From positions 277,507-341,506 of the forward strand of contig NW_003546252.1 of NCBI RefSeq assembly GCF_000090795.2: DNA of 64,000 nucleotides, given 5' to 3'. The notes below the pieces were generated by a model that saw only the letters and a list, made by a program, of their open reading frames with translations, was not told the DNA's origin and made no database searches. Both the position numbers and the translations under genes were made by a program. This DNA comes from Amphimedon queenslandica (lineage: Eukaryota; Porifera; Demospongiae; Haplosclerida; Niphatidae). Position 1 is the stretch's first letter. The number at the start of each line of letters is the position of its first letter. Shown here piece after piece: positions 15,801 to 32,700 of the stretch.

Positions 15801-18800
15801 ATCATTGATACACCAGGCCATGAGTCATTCAGGTACTACATACATGTACATGTACATGCATGTATACACTTTCTGGTTTTTATTTTTTTGTACATGTGTA
15901 TACATTTTCAAATTACTTCTCTCTTTTTATACTTGTAGCAACTTAAGAACACGAGGCTCCTCAATGTGTGATATTGCTATTTTAGTAGTAGATATAATGC
16001 ATGGACTTGAACCTCAAACGATTGAATCTCTTAATCTATTGAGAAAAGGAAATGTACCATTTGTTGTAGCACTCAATAAGGTGAGTACAAGAAACATTGT
16101 AGAGAATGTGGGAAGAGGAAAGATATGCTTTGTAGTATTCTATTTGGCATTGTCCTTTCCCATAATTGTGCATTGTTTAAGTATAATATATTTGGCTCCG
16201 TTCATGTTATTTCCTTAATCTGTCAATAGATCGACAGATTGTATAACTGGTTGCGTAATCCAACTTCTAGTGTAAAGGATACACTAAAGAAGCAGAAGCA
16301 GAACACTAAAGCTGAGTTTGATGAAAGAGTGCAGTCAGTCATTCTTCAATTTGCTGAACAAGTATGCAGCATTACATGTACATGTACATGCATGCATGAT
16401 TGTGAATTGTTACAATTCTTTTATCTGTTTGTGCCCTTATATATTGTCATTATCGTCATTCCTTTATTTGCACTTCAAAGGGAGTTAATGCCGCATTGTA
16501 TTGGGATAAAGTTGATTTTAAGGAGTACATTGCACTAGTACCAACGTCAGCTCATTCGGGTGATGGTATGGGTGACCTCATATCACTGATAGTATCACAT
16601 AGTGAGGAGTATCTTACTGAAACACTCATGTTCTCTAAAGAAGTTGAAGCTATTGTGTTAGAGGTACTGAATAAAGTCCTAGCTATTATTGTGTTATTTC
16701 TAAGTCATTAAACATTTTAGGTGAAAGTGATTGGTGGATTAGGTACTACTGTTGATGTCATATTACGAAACGGTATTTTGAATGAGGGTGACACTCTGAT
16801 ATTAGTTGGTATTGATGGGCCATTTGTGACACAAGCTAGAGCATTGTTAATGCCTCAGCCTTTGAGAGAATTAAGAGTTAAAAATGCTTATATCAACCAC
16901 AAGACAATCATAGCATCTCAAGGAGTTAAGATTACTGGTAAGGATTTAGAGAAGGCTTTAGCTGGAATGCCAGTACTTGTTGCGAAGAAGCCAGATGAGA
17001 TTGATGTGCTTAAGGTAAAGTTGTAGCTAATGTTCAGGTATCCTCTCATTATCCATTTTTGTTTGACTTCAATTAGGATGAAGCAGCCTCAATGATGTCT
17101 TCCTTACTCAATACATTCAAACTTTCTGAGAGAGGTGTTTTTGTGCAAGCTTCAACTCTTGGCTCCCTTGAAGCTCTTGTTGATTTTCTTAAGTCATCTA
17201 AAATACCCGTCAGTATAATTATACACATGCATGTAACTGCCATGAATTGTTTTTATTTAATGTTTTATACAGTATGCTGGAGTAAACATTGGACCTGTAC
17301 ATAAGAAAGATGTCATGAAAACATCTGTAATGCTTGAAAGAGACAGCCAGTGAGTTTTTTAGCATGATTTTAACATGTCCATGTACATGTATATCATTAC
17401 ATGTACATTTAGCATTGCATTTGTGACGTGGGATTTTCATTATCAAGTTATACTGATATTTTTAGATGGGCATGTATTCTTGCATTTGATGTGAAAGTTG
17501 AGAGAGATGCACAGGAACTGGCTGATAGTTTGGGTGTTCGAATATTCACTGCTGACATCATTTATCATCTTTTTGATAGTTTCATGAAATATCGGGAAGT
17601 AAGTTCGGATCAGTGAAATTTTAAAATTACTTTACATAAAATTTACATCTGTCTTACTATATGAATTTTTTTAGCCAATTAAAATTGATAGCTAATTTTG
17701 TTGTTAGCATTACATTTTCTGCTTGTATCTTCAATTTTACTTGTGGTTATTTTTCACTTTTTGTACATAGGAACTGAAGGAAAGAAAGAGGAGAGAGAAT
17801 GAGCACATTGCCACATTCCCTTGCAAGTTGAAGATACTTCCTAATTGTGTCTTTAATGCTCGTAACCCAATCATTGTTGGTGTGACAGTCGTTGCTGGTA
17901 TAATTAAACCTGGTACACCTATTGTTGTCCCTTCTAAAGAGGTACATGTTAATAGATGCGTCTCTACTAGTACTCATTGATTATATAATGTGAACGTACA
18001 TGTACATGTCTACATTTTATAGCTTTATTGTAGCTGCTTCGTTTATTTTTTTATTATTTTAATTTTTTCATTCATTTTTCCCACAGTACATTTGCTAAAA
18101 TAGAATCTGTTAGGAAGTTGCTTCCTGTTTGCAAATTTTTGTGGCTATATCTCAGTTGACTTTAGCACTAAAAACTGCTATAGAACAATGTGCTAACTTT
18201 CAACCGTTTCTTAGTCTCTTCAGTCTCCCTGAAGTCTTGAATTTTATTAGTCATCAGAACCCTTTTTTGTCTTTGAGACACACTACAACTGAAGTTTTAG
18301 AGGATGTACATGTACTGCACTGACTGCTGACATAAGAACATTCCATTGAAAGAATTATTACCTTCATTATGAATATGCTTGTAACTGCTACATGTTATTT
18401 TTAACATCAAAATTTAATATTACTGAAACCACCTCATTATTCATAATACATGTAGTTTGATTGCTCAGACAAAAATCTATTTTAGAAATTTTTTCTCAAG
18501 CAAAAAATACATGCTATTTGCAGTTTTTCACAGAGTTGCATTAAAATTAAATTTTCTCATCAATGATAATGACCTTTTAAATTTAAAACAACAGTCCAAA
18601 TAACACTGTCTTTTACCTTTTTTTGTATTTCTTTTAGTTTGTTCATTTAGGTACTGTTTCAAGTATAGAAATTAATCATAAGCCTGTTGATATTGCTCGT
18701 AAAGGATCAGAAGTTTGTGTTAAAATTGAGCCAACTTCTGGTGATGCTCCTAAACTTTTTGGTCGCCATTTTGATTACGATGATCTTCTTGTGAGCAAAG

Positions 18801-18963
18801 TTCGTCACAAATATTTTTTCTTTTGTTTGTATCAGCTTTTTTATATTCTTAATAGATATCGCGGGAGTCAATTGATGCTGTTAAGAAGTACTTTAGGGAG
18901 GATCTTCAGAAAGCTGACTGGCAGTTGATGGTGGAACTTAAGAAATTGTTTCAAGTTTATTAA
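9897..18963 (+). CDS. EIF5B: Translation initiation factor eIF5B
   Basis: GTPase that joins the 60S subunit to the initiation complex and positions initiator tRNA. 23 exons give 1206 residues (human about 1220): 9897-9934, 10001-10141, 11291-11467, 11719-11910, 11957-12446, 12806-12991, 13043-13145, 13266-13403, 13470-13513, 13690-13755, 13807-14031, 15290-15508, 15765-15832, 15939-16080, 16230-16361, 16481-16663, 16721-17014, 17077-17208, 17273-17349, 17466-17598, 17771-17941, 18638-18799, 18856-18963. The N-terminal third is a Lys/Glu-rich low-complexity region containing [15 protein letters not shown], as in animal eIF5B. The GTPase core shows GHVDTGKT (G1), [10 protein letters not shown] (G2), DTPGHESF (G3), NKID across the exon 14/15 junction (G4) and SAHSG (G5). 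Domains II-IV follow, ending [15 protein letters not shown]. Several exons use introns under 60 bases. Exon 22 was ended at 18799 by homology (DLLVSKISRES) although GTGAGC at 18791 is a better donor by sequence. Confidence 0.95.
10403..10624. repeat. TACCGTATAG-family MITE in eIF5B intron 2
   Basis: Left end TACCGTATAGTG and right end CGCTATACGGTA form terminal inverted repeats around 222 bp of non-coding sequence. The same ends recur at 14054-14497, 44482-44918 and 49248-49448. Confidence 0.6.
14054..14497. repeat. TACCGTATAG-family MITE in eIF5B intron 11
   Basis: A 444-bp element with ends TACCGTATAGCCAAAAA and TTTTTGGCTATACGGTA, plus repeated inner motifs of the type TTCGTGATT/AATCACGAAA. 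It has no coding capacity. Flanking TA is compatible with a Tc1/mariner-like target site. Confidence 0.75.
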
Positions 18964-19388
18964 CTCATGTACTGTTAACATATTATTTCCTGTTTCTATT
19001 GCTATTGTTGTTCTTGTAATAAATTGTCTATATTTTACACGAGACTGTGATGAATTAATTTTTGCTACCTTTTATAGCACTTTAGCAGAATTATTGTAGT
19101 TTTTCTTAACCAGTGGATACTGCACTTCTTTGTGTAATTACTATTATGAAAATTTTCACAAGAGTTTCCCCTGTTTAAATTATGTGTAATCTTAATTTTT
19201 TATTCTGGTAACAAAAATAAAATGAATGCATGGAGTTAGTTTTAGGCAGAGTGTAGCAAGTCATATGAAATTTATGATAATTATTATGATTAAAGGTATG
19301 AAAGACATCCTTTGTATTTCTTGTTCATTGGGAGTTCTTACCTACTAAACAAGTGAAGTACTGGTAGTAACATTTCATTTTTAACTGC
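18964..19388. other. 3' flanks of two convergent genes
   Basis: The short gap between the eIF5B stop and the stop of the minus-strand p97 paralogue. AATAAA-type signals occur for eIF5B (TAATAAATTG near 19018). Nothing else is recognised. Confidence 0.5.
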
Positions 19389-24002
<4,614 letters not shown>

Positions 24003-24842
24003 AGATCTAGTTGTTTCCTACAAAAAAACTACTATTTTTAGGCAGTTTAGGCTTGATTTCAAAAGTGAAGTATGCTAGGATATAATCCGAGCGTTCTGAT
24101 CTTTATTTTCCGACCAGTGGCTGGAGTCATAGATATCTAACGTTTTAAATTAATTAGACTCTATAATCCGCGCTACAATCAGAGTAGACTAATCTATGTA
24201 TGCTTCCTGACTAGATCTAATCTCATTAATCTGCACTTTCTGTATATAGACCTCTTTGGGTGAGAATGAATTACGTCAAAGAATGATATACGGCAAGGGG
24301 CGTGACTGAGCCTGGCTGACTCTGAAATAATTTTCGTGGACGGCAACTTTCTATGGAGTATGAATGGGCTAATGCAGAAAGCAAGCTCTATTAAAGAATA
24401 TGCTTCATATTGCACCAAATCCCTTTTAGGAGATGCTTAGCAGCGACCATTCTTTCCTCCAACCAGCTTTTGTAGCTTGAAAAAGCTCCATGCCAACGAA
24501 AAGAATCAGTTTTGCCTTTTCTTCATTCATCCTCCATTGAATCTTGCCGTCCAAAATGGCGGCCAATTATCACCGTAGGTGGATACCGTAATAAACAGTA
24601 ATGATATTCATAGGCCACCGTCAATCTCACCTGAAGAGGTCTATATATAGATCTATATATATATATATATCTGTGTAGATATGCCACATGTTTTGAGTCT
24701 TGTAAAATTCGATATAAAAAAAATCTCCCCCGGACCATAGTATCTATGCCCGGACCATCCGCTGGGGACGGAACTGTAGTCGTCGTGCCGTCTATGCTGT
24801 AGTCGTCTTGCCGTGGCTGCCGTCACTAGACAGAGAAAGAAA
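24003..24842. promoter_or_regulatory. Shared upstream region of the p97 paralogue and 2A-ankyrin gene
   Basis: Divergent starts face each other across 840 bp. It contains a (TA)n tract near 24640-24670 and a GC-rich patch with short upstream ATGs at 24747 and 24795, each followed by an in-frame stop before the 24843 start; these could act as upstream open frames. The promoter role is inferred from layout only. Confidence 0.35.
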
Positions 24843-27800
24843 ATGATTGATTTGTGTCAGTGGAGGGCTATAGTAGGAACTTGGAATTGCTGTAAGAAAC
24901 GGATCTCGTACTCATCTCATCCTCTAGACGAATTCAGTGAAAGAATTACATCTACATCCTGGTCCACCGCTGGAATACTTTTTTCTATAAATTTTCTTTT
25001 ACTGGTTTTTCGAGGATTTTTTTCTTTTACCCTGTTGCTATCGGGAGATGTGGAACAAAACCCAGGACCAACCATTAAAGGTAAAAAAAATTGTTATTAT
25101 GATACAAAGATTATCATAAATTTTAATTAAAAAGATAAGCCAAAAGCAGATGAATTATCTGCAGCAATATCAGCTAATGAAGTAGCTGTTGCTCATTCAG
25201 GTAAGGATAGATATTAATTATATAACTGTGTTCCATATTTGATTTAGGAACTTACAGGAGAATTTGTAAAACATTGAAAGACGTCATGAAAAGTCATTAT
25301 GCAACATTGAAGAAAGCCACAGAAAATTGCCTATGTATAGTAGCAGATGAAATGTATAGTCACAATCTTATTTGTCGAGAGGTTAGAAATGAGCCTTCTT
25401 TAGAAAAAATTGAGGGAGAATTTATAGCGATGATGTCTTTATTTGAAGATGACATAAATAAAATAGAGGAAAAGTGTCATTCATTTTTCCTTTGCATTGC
25501 TAGTGCTGATGGTCCAGCAAAGGATGCAGCCATTTCATTAGCAAAGGAATGGGAATCACAAGTTTTTCAACATCACCAAATATCTTTTTCATTGCAAAAA
25601 ATGGAAACAAAAGAAGTAACATGTTGCCATCAAATCAAGCTCGACTGCAGTGACAGTATTGTCAAGGAAATGGATTGTCTACAAAGAAAATTTGCTTCGA
25701 TTATTGCAGACATCAGGACATTTTATGCTCAGTCGAGCACTAGTGCTATTGAAATAGCTCGTTGGGTTGAAGAATTCAATGAATGCATTGTAGAAATACC
25801 ATGTCATGATACTGACATTGACAAAGTGTTTCAAAGCATGAAATCTCATTATAACTTTCTAGACATTGATTTAATAAAAAGTCTGGTTGAAGCATTTCAC
25901 CTTAACAATGAGCTCGATTTGAAATTTAGTGAATATGTTATGAGCCATGAAAATTTTGTAGAGCATGTAGATATAGACAGTAGTATTAAGGCAAGCATCG
26001 AAGTTGCCCTAGAAGAACAGGGAGACTCTAAAACTGAGCCAAACATAGTTCTGAAGTTATCAGGAAGATGGGGAAATAGAAATTTGGAAAACTTAAAAAA
26101 GCTTACCAATTTTTTGTTTGATGAAGATGCAAAGTACCTTACTATAAAAAAGATTAATCGTGGTTGCATAATGATAAAATTTTTGGTTTCTTCAAAAAAC
26201 TGCCTGCAGTCTCTCACTTGCAAAATACAAGCAAAACTTTATTTACTGAGTCATATTGGTATTTTTAAGGTAATTATTGACAAAAGAGCTATCACTAACA
26301 AAGATGAGAACCCTGAGTTTACTTTTGAAGCCTCACTTCTAAGTGCCATCAAAAGTATTGATATTGATATTGAATATGAAAGAATGGCATTACTCTTGAT
26401 TGATTTTGACATACAGATAAACTATCAAAGCAGCAAGGGGGATGCAGCACTTTTTTACGCTAGTGAAGGTGGGCACATTGAAATTTTTAAGGAGCTCTTA
26501 ATTAAAGGTGCCCATACATTTGTACAAAAACCATGCAAAAGATATATTGGACTAAATTCTTTAGCATGTAAAGCACTGTCTCAGCACATCTTGAAGTCAG
26601 TTGGTGAAGAGAAAATAGTGCCACCAGAAGGCACTTCAGTTAATGATATTCTAGATATAGCAGTTCAAAAAAGTGGGATTAATTATTTCTTATACCATTC
26701 ATTTGTGACGTTAATCTGCAGTAAACTACAAGAACGACTTCAAAAACTGTATCAACATTTTCAGTCGTTAGATAATAAGTTTACTGCTACTGCAAATAAG
26801 CTAATAGGAAATGTTATATCACTGAAAGACACGAGGCAGTCTCTGCTACTATATATCAGTGCAAATATTGTGTGTGATAACGTGCAACAACTTGCTAACT
26901 TACTCCAACCACACTATTCATGCTTAAACATTAACCTTTTAAAAACAATAAGCATTATTTTTGACAATCATAAACTAACAATGGAAGCTGACTTATACAC
27001 CAAACAGCTAAATGAATTCAAGAATATCACAACTTTATTAGAATTTACCATGGCCAGTGAACAAATGAATAAAATACGACCTCAATTTTCTTTCAATTTT
27101 TCTAAAATAGTTTTAAAATTTAACAAACCCTGGGGCTCAAAAACAATTTCTGATTTGAATAAACTCGATAAATTTTTATTTTTGCAGTCTCCGTCATATC
27201 TAAACTTAATTGATATAGAACGAATGCAGAATTCCACTATCACATGCACTTATCTTGTTCCTTTATCACAAACAGAACAGATAAGAAATGCAGTAACTAA
27301 ACATTGTGACTTTCTATATAAAATTGGTGTATATGAAGTACATGTTGATGATTTTCCCTTGATGGTGAAAACTGAAAATACATTGTTTAACTTTGAGGTG
27401 TCACTGCAGAAAGCTCATCAAAACAATGATGAGCCTGTACTTTTTTTCTTACTTGAGCTTGATGCTCAATTACCATCAATGGATTCTGATACTGCTGTGC
27501 CTTTAGTAAAGATAGATAAAAATTCAACCCAAGAATTTGAAATAGATGATGGGCCAGATATAGTGAGAGAAGAGATTGTTTTTGAGGCAATAAAGCGACG
27601 TGATGTTAGAAAAGTACAGATGTTACTAAATAAAGGATGTGATATCGATTACATGGGTGATGAAGGGCTGACATTCTTAATGTTGGCTGTAAAATATGGT
27701 GATACTGAGATAGTAAAGTTATTACTTGAGAATAATCCAAATGTTGAGCTTCAAGATCGTAACGGTAATAATGCCCTTATGATGGCCAGTTCCCTTGGTC

Positions 27801-28024
27801 ACAATAACATCGTACATCTTCTGTTACAGAAAAACCCTGTTCTCGACAATCAGAATAATGAGGGAATGACGGCACTCATGCTAGCAGCTTGTAATGGCAA
27901 AGAGAATATTGTGAGACAATTGCTAAAGGAAGGAGCACGCACTGATCTCACTAATTTGGATGGAAAAACAGCATGGACATTTGCAATGGATCATGATTAT
28001 CCACGTATTGCTGACTTGCTTTAG
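24843..28024 (+). CDS. 2A-headed, ankyrin-repeat protein with duplicated sponge module
   Basis: Three exons (24843-25080, 25135-25200, 25248-28024) give 1026 residues. Residues about 42-66 form a hydrophobic stretch that could be a signal or anchor. It leads straight into SGDVEQNPGP (67-76), a full match to the 2A ribosome-skipping consensus D-V/I-E-x-N-P-G-P, so translation is predicted to separate after Gly75. The large third exon holds helical sequence, then a module seen twice: a helix pair (about 299-345 and 650-700) followed by an alpha/beta unit beginning LKLSGRWG (about 367-450) and LKFNKPWG (about 721-806). Related modules recur in sponge proteins, but I know no family name. One isolated ankyrin-like repeat follows the first module and about four follow at 883-1026 (for example GLTFLMLAVKYGDTEIVKLL). 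No nucleotide-binding domain is seen. A role in sensing or immunity is inferred from architecture. ATG 24843 is the first in-frame start; an upstream GTG is not needed. Confidence 0.8.
25041..25070 (+). other. 2A ribosome-skipping (StopGo) motif
   Basis: This stretch encodes SGDVEQNPGP at residues 67-76 of the ankyrin protein, preceded by the hydrophobic FTLLL. In known 2A sequences the last Gly-Pro bond is not made and translation resumes at Pro. Placement near the N-terminus, after a hydrophobic segment, resembles 2A-like signals described in some animal NLR genes and at the start of some CR1-type LINE open frames. Confidence 0.85.
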
Positions 28025-29530
28025 ATTAGTGTATTAACTCATTTTTTAGTCTGTAGTCTGTACTTTTGTTGATTGTTTTGTTTTACTGAAGTTTGATATT
28101 ACATTTTGGACACTTTTAAACATTTACTAATTCACTTTGTTTTTGATCTTTTGCTTTTACACTAAAGCATTTGGGATTATTACTTGAACTTGACTTTTCT
28201 TCATAGGTACTACATACACCAAGTATGTGCATATAGTGTCTATGATCTATCTATAGACCTATTAGGTCATGATTACATCAGGATTATGCGATCATGTAAT
28301 AATTGTAATTCCTCTTGATCAGACCTTTGATGAGGTTGGGCATAAAAGTAGCATAGTACTATAGTTGAATTTCAACCACTGCACCTGATTGTACGACTCT
28401 TTTTGTACTGTATGTGGCAAGCACTGATTTCAAACTGAAATCATTTCCCAGTTGGAAAGGTTGGTTCCATAATCACTCTATACATTTTATTTGTTCTGCA
28501 CAACATGCCTTCAAGGTTCCACCTGACCTAATAGCCTAAAAGAAAAAGGCCCAGCCCAACCAAAATACACATTTTGTTATTATTTTACTGCCATGGTTCT
28601 GCTGATGATAGTCAAGGGTAGTCAGGAGCAACCACCACAATAAATAAACAACCAGTTCATCACCTAAACTATAAACATGCAGTTAATATTATTAACCATG
28701 CATAATAAAGCATGATATTCTAACATGTACATAAATTTAAAAAAAACAATTGTAGATTCTGATCACCTCTTTTTTTAGCCAGAACCATGATTTCCTTTCA
28801 AGACAAAGTGCATCAAAATTAACAGCCTATACAAATGTTTTGTCCCTATTAAACATTCTTATTGCATATTAAGTTATTACAATGTAAAAGTGCATTGAGC
28901 AATTTGATTATCATCACTGTTGTCATTCCCATCAATAAGTCCATTATAATGCATATCTTTACCTTAAAATGTGTCTATATTAACTCTTGCTAAATTATTT
29001 TTCCTATAGTAAACCAAAATGATAATATTAAAAGCCTTATTTTTATGGTAGACACTCTTAGTCATTCATACCTTTACCTAGTCTCACCATGCCCCTTTGG
29101 CGAGACTAACCTTTACCCTACACCAGGCCCATAGTCAGGGGGTGATTAAGGTGATGTGTCACACCGCTTTTGAATTACTACCTTTGCTCATCGCATTTGC
29201 TTAAATTATACATGTATTTCTGGTATTTCATGTGTACACTATGTATCGTAAAGTGAGATATATTTTTGGAGCCATTATTAAGAAAATATCAGCTTTTAGC
29301 TTTTAAACTCAATTCAAAAGATGTATTATGTATGTGCATAAAAATTATGTAAAAATGATTTTAGTGTTAGTTTTAGAAAATATCTGTAGGCATAAATCTA
29401 CATGTATGTTGCACCACTAGCTACATAGATACAGCTTCTTTATGAGATTTTGCTGAAGGAAAATGGACAGTTTACTGGTGAAGAGAACCTTACAAAAAGC
29501 AGCTTCAAATAATAGCAAAATACATGTATA
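28025..29530. other. 3' flank and intergenic sequence, no supported gene
   Basis: AT-rich, with many stops in all frames and no repeat ends recognised. It presumably includes the 3' untranslated region of the ankyrin gene. Confidence 0.4.
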
Positions 29531-29535
29531 TGTAT

Positions 29536-29665
29536 TTATAACTGATGACAAATAAATGGATGAGAAGGTACCTTAACCCTTTTTCTTACAGAGTACATTT
29601 TTGACAAATGTAAGGAATTGTGTGTAGGGAATAGCACTTTATATGTTGTGCATCTTTATTGTATC
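29536..29665 (+). pseudogene. Fragment of CHM exon 11 and intron 11
   Basis: TTTATAACTGATG followed by GGATGAGAAG and then GT matches the end of CHM exon 11 (47530-47568). The following intron text also matches intron 11 (GGAATTGTGT, then GCACTTTATATGTTGT, as at 47620-47655). It is diverged and carries small deletions, and lies directly upstream of the eIF5B duplicate. Confidence 0.6.
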
Positions 29666-29769
29666 TTTATTTTATGTTTATTGTATCTTTACATGCATGT
29701 TATTACAGCCCCGCAAGTGCAATATCAATTTACAAGCACCTCACCCGATAAATGTATCTTGATACGTGT

Positions 29770-32700
29770 ATTTAATTTATTTTCAAGTTAAATTTTTCTT
29801 TTTATACTTCTAGCAACTTAAGGACACGAGGCTCCTCAATGTGTGCATGATATTGCTTTTGTAGCAGTTGATATAATGCATGGCCTTGAACCTCAAACAA
29901 TTGGATCTCTTAACCCAGGAAAAAATCTTACATAAGATCTTGCTTAACATCTTATGAAACCTTAAAGTGATCGTGCATCTTTAATCATACCTGTTCTTGC
30001 AAAATTATTAGACAACAAGTTCCAAAATCTTGTCAAGATCTTATGATATATCCTACAAGATCACTTACTAAATTTTACATTATCAGTCAAGATCAGGAAC
30101 TAAAGATCAATGTAATAAGATTTTGCTATCAATATCTTGAGGAATTAGATATGTTTTATATGGGATTCTGAGGACATCTCTTATAATTAAAATAACTGCA
30201 GCTGTAAGATCTGAGCCTGATCAAATGCATAATATAATGTTGTGAGATAATACTATAACTTCACTACCTTTCATTGATTGTTAACTTTCTTTATATACTC
30301 ACACTTTTATAAAAGGCTATTGTGGGTTGTCAACTACTTCCTGTGACTTAAAATGATGTGGTATATAAGAAAAATCATGTCAGATCTTAAATAAAATTGC
30401 ATGGTCCTGTGAACTTTATCAGTAATATTGTAAGAAAACATCATGTAAGATCTTAAGATCGAGCTTGTACATCTTATCAGTGATATTGTAAGATAATTCA
30501 TGTAAGATCTTAAGTAAGACCATGCCTGTATAAAGTAGCTAACATCAATCAGACTAAATCCAAATAAAACCTTATAATATTGTTCCTACTTCCTATCTCA
30601 TGATTCTCACCTTACCTCATCTTGTATTATCTGATCAGATAATACAAAATCTTAAGTAAGATTTTTTCTATTGAGAAAAGGAAATGTTCCATTTGTTGTA
30701 GCCCTCAATAGGGTGAAGACAAGGAACAATGTAGAGAATGTGGGAAAAGGAAAGGTATGCTTATTTGGTATTGTTTTGTAAAGCTGCATACTTGTTCAGC
30801 AAATTGAAGCATGACTGACTGCATTTTTTCATCAAACTCAGCTTTAGTGTTCTGCTTCTGCTTCTTTAGTGTATCCTTTACACTAGAAGTCTTTGTGAGA
30901 ATTAAGAGTTAAAATGCTTATATCAACCACAAAACAATCATAGCTTTACAAGGAGTCAAGATTACTGGTAATGACTTGGAGAAAGCTCTAGCTGGAATGC
31001 TAGTACTAGTTGCTAAGAAACTAGATGAGGTTGATGTGCTTAAGGTAAAGTTGTAACTAATGTTCAGGCATCCTCTCATCATCCATTCCCTGTATTACTT
31101 TAATTAGGATGAAGCAGCCTCGAATGATATCTTCCTTACTCAATACATTCAAATTTTCTGAGAGAGGTGTGTTTGTGCAAGCTTCAACTCTTGGCTCCCT
31201 TGAGGCTCTTGTTGATTTCCCTAAGTCATCTAAAATACCAGTCAGTACGACATGCATGTAACTCCATGAATTTTTTTAATGTTTTATACAGTATGCTGGA
31301 GTAAACATTGGTCCTGTACATAAGAAAGATGTCATGAAAACATCTGTAATGGTTGAAAGAGACAGCCCATCAGTTGTTTCAGTATGATTCTAACATGCCC
31401 ATGTATATCATTAATTCCATACAGTACAATGTAGTATTGCATTTGTGGCATGTGGTTTTCATTATCAAGTTATACTGATATTTTTAGATGGGCATGTATT
31501 CTTGCATTTGATGTGAAAGTTGAGAGGGATGCATGCACAAGAATTGGCTGATAGTTTGGGTGTTTGAGTATTCACTGCTGAAATCATTTATCATCTTTTT
31601 GATAGTTTCATGAAATATCGGGAGGTAAGTTCTCATCAATGAAATTTTAAAACTACTATACATAAAATGTACATGTGTTTGCTGTATGCATATTTTTAGC
31701 CAATCAAAATTGATATCTAATTTTGTTGTTAGCATTACATTTTTCTGCTTTAGTTTCACTTGTGGTTATTTTTTACTTTCTGTACATAGGAACTGAAGGA
31801 AAGAAAGAGGAGAGAGAATGAGCACATTGCCACATTGCCTTGCAAGTTGAAGATACTTCCTAATTGCCTAATTAATGCTCGTAACCCAATCATTGTTGGT
31901 GTGACTGTTGTCACTGATATAATTAAACATGGTACACCTATTGTTGTCCCTTCTAAGGAAGTACTTGATATAATTATTTTATTTGCATGCATGTTTACAT
32001 TTTATAGCTTCATTGTAGCAGCTTGTTCATAGCAGTGCATTGTAGATTTGTTAAAATAAAATCTTCAATGAAGTTGTTTCCTATTTTGCAAAATTTTGTG
32101 GCTATATCCCAGCTATCTTTAGCCCTAAAAACTGCTATAGAACAATGTGCAAACTTTCAAGCATTTCTTAGTTTCTTCAGTCTCCCTGAAGTTTTGAATT
32201 TTATTAAAGTCATTTGAACCTTTTTTATCTTAGAGACACACTAGAACTCAAGTTTTAGAAGACTTACAGTCTTACGTGTACAATGTATATCACTGCACTG
32301 ACTGCAGACAAAGAAAAATTTCATTATTGTGTTGCATGAAAGAATCATTACTTTCATCATGAATATGCACCCTACTGTTACATGTTACATGTATTTGTGA
32401 CTTATTGCATTTCAAAACATTTTTAAATTCCACATACACATAGCTCCTTTCACTTCTGGCATACATGCATACACTATTTACAGAAACTAATTCATTATTC
32501 AAATTAGCATGTTTTCTCAGATTAAATCTCTTTTAGAAAATTTGTTTCATATTCTTTTTGTAGTTTTGCACAGAGCTACAGCTGAAAATAAAATTTCTGA
32601 TAATTACCAATAAACTTTAAAATTTTTAAACAACATTTCAAATAATACTGTTTCTTACTTTGTATTTTTTAGTTTGTTCATTTAGGTACTGTTTCAAGTA

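Noticed and set aside
26800-28024. NLR (NACHT) reading of the 2A-ankyrin gene
   Set aside because: No Walker A or B motif is visible anywhere in the protein; only ankyrin repeats and the unnamed module are present.
31835-32217. Open frames in the eIF5B duplicate as an expressed short eIF5B
   Set aside because: Frame breaks, an inverted exon and missing exons rule out a working product, although transcription cannot be excluded.
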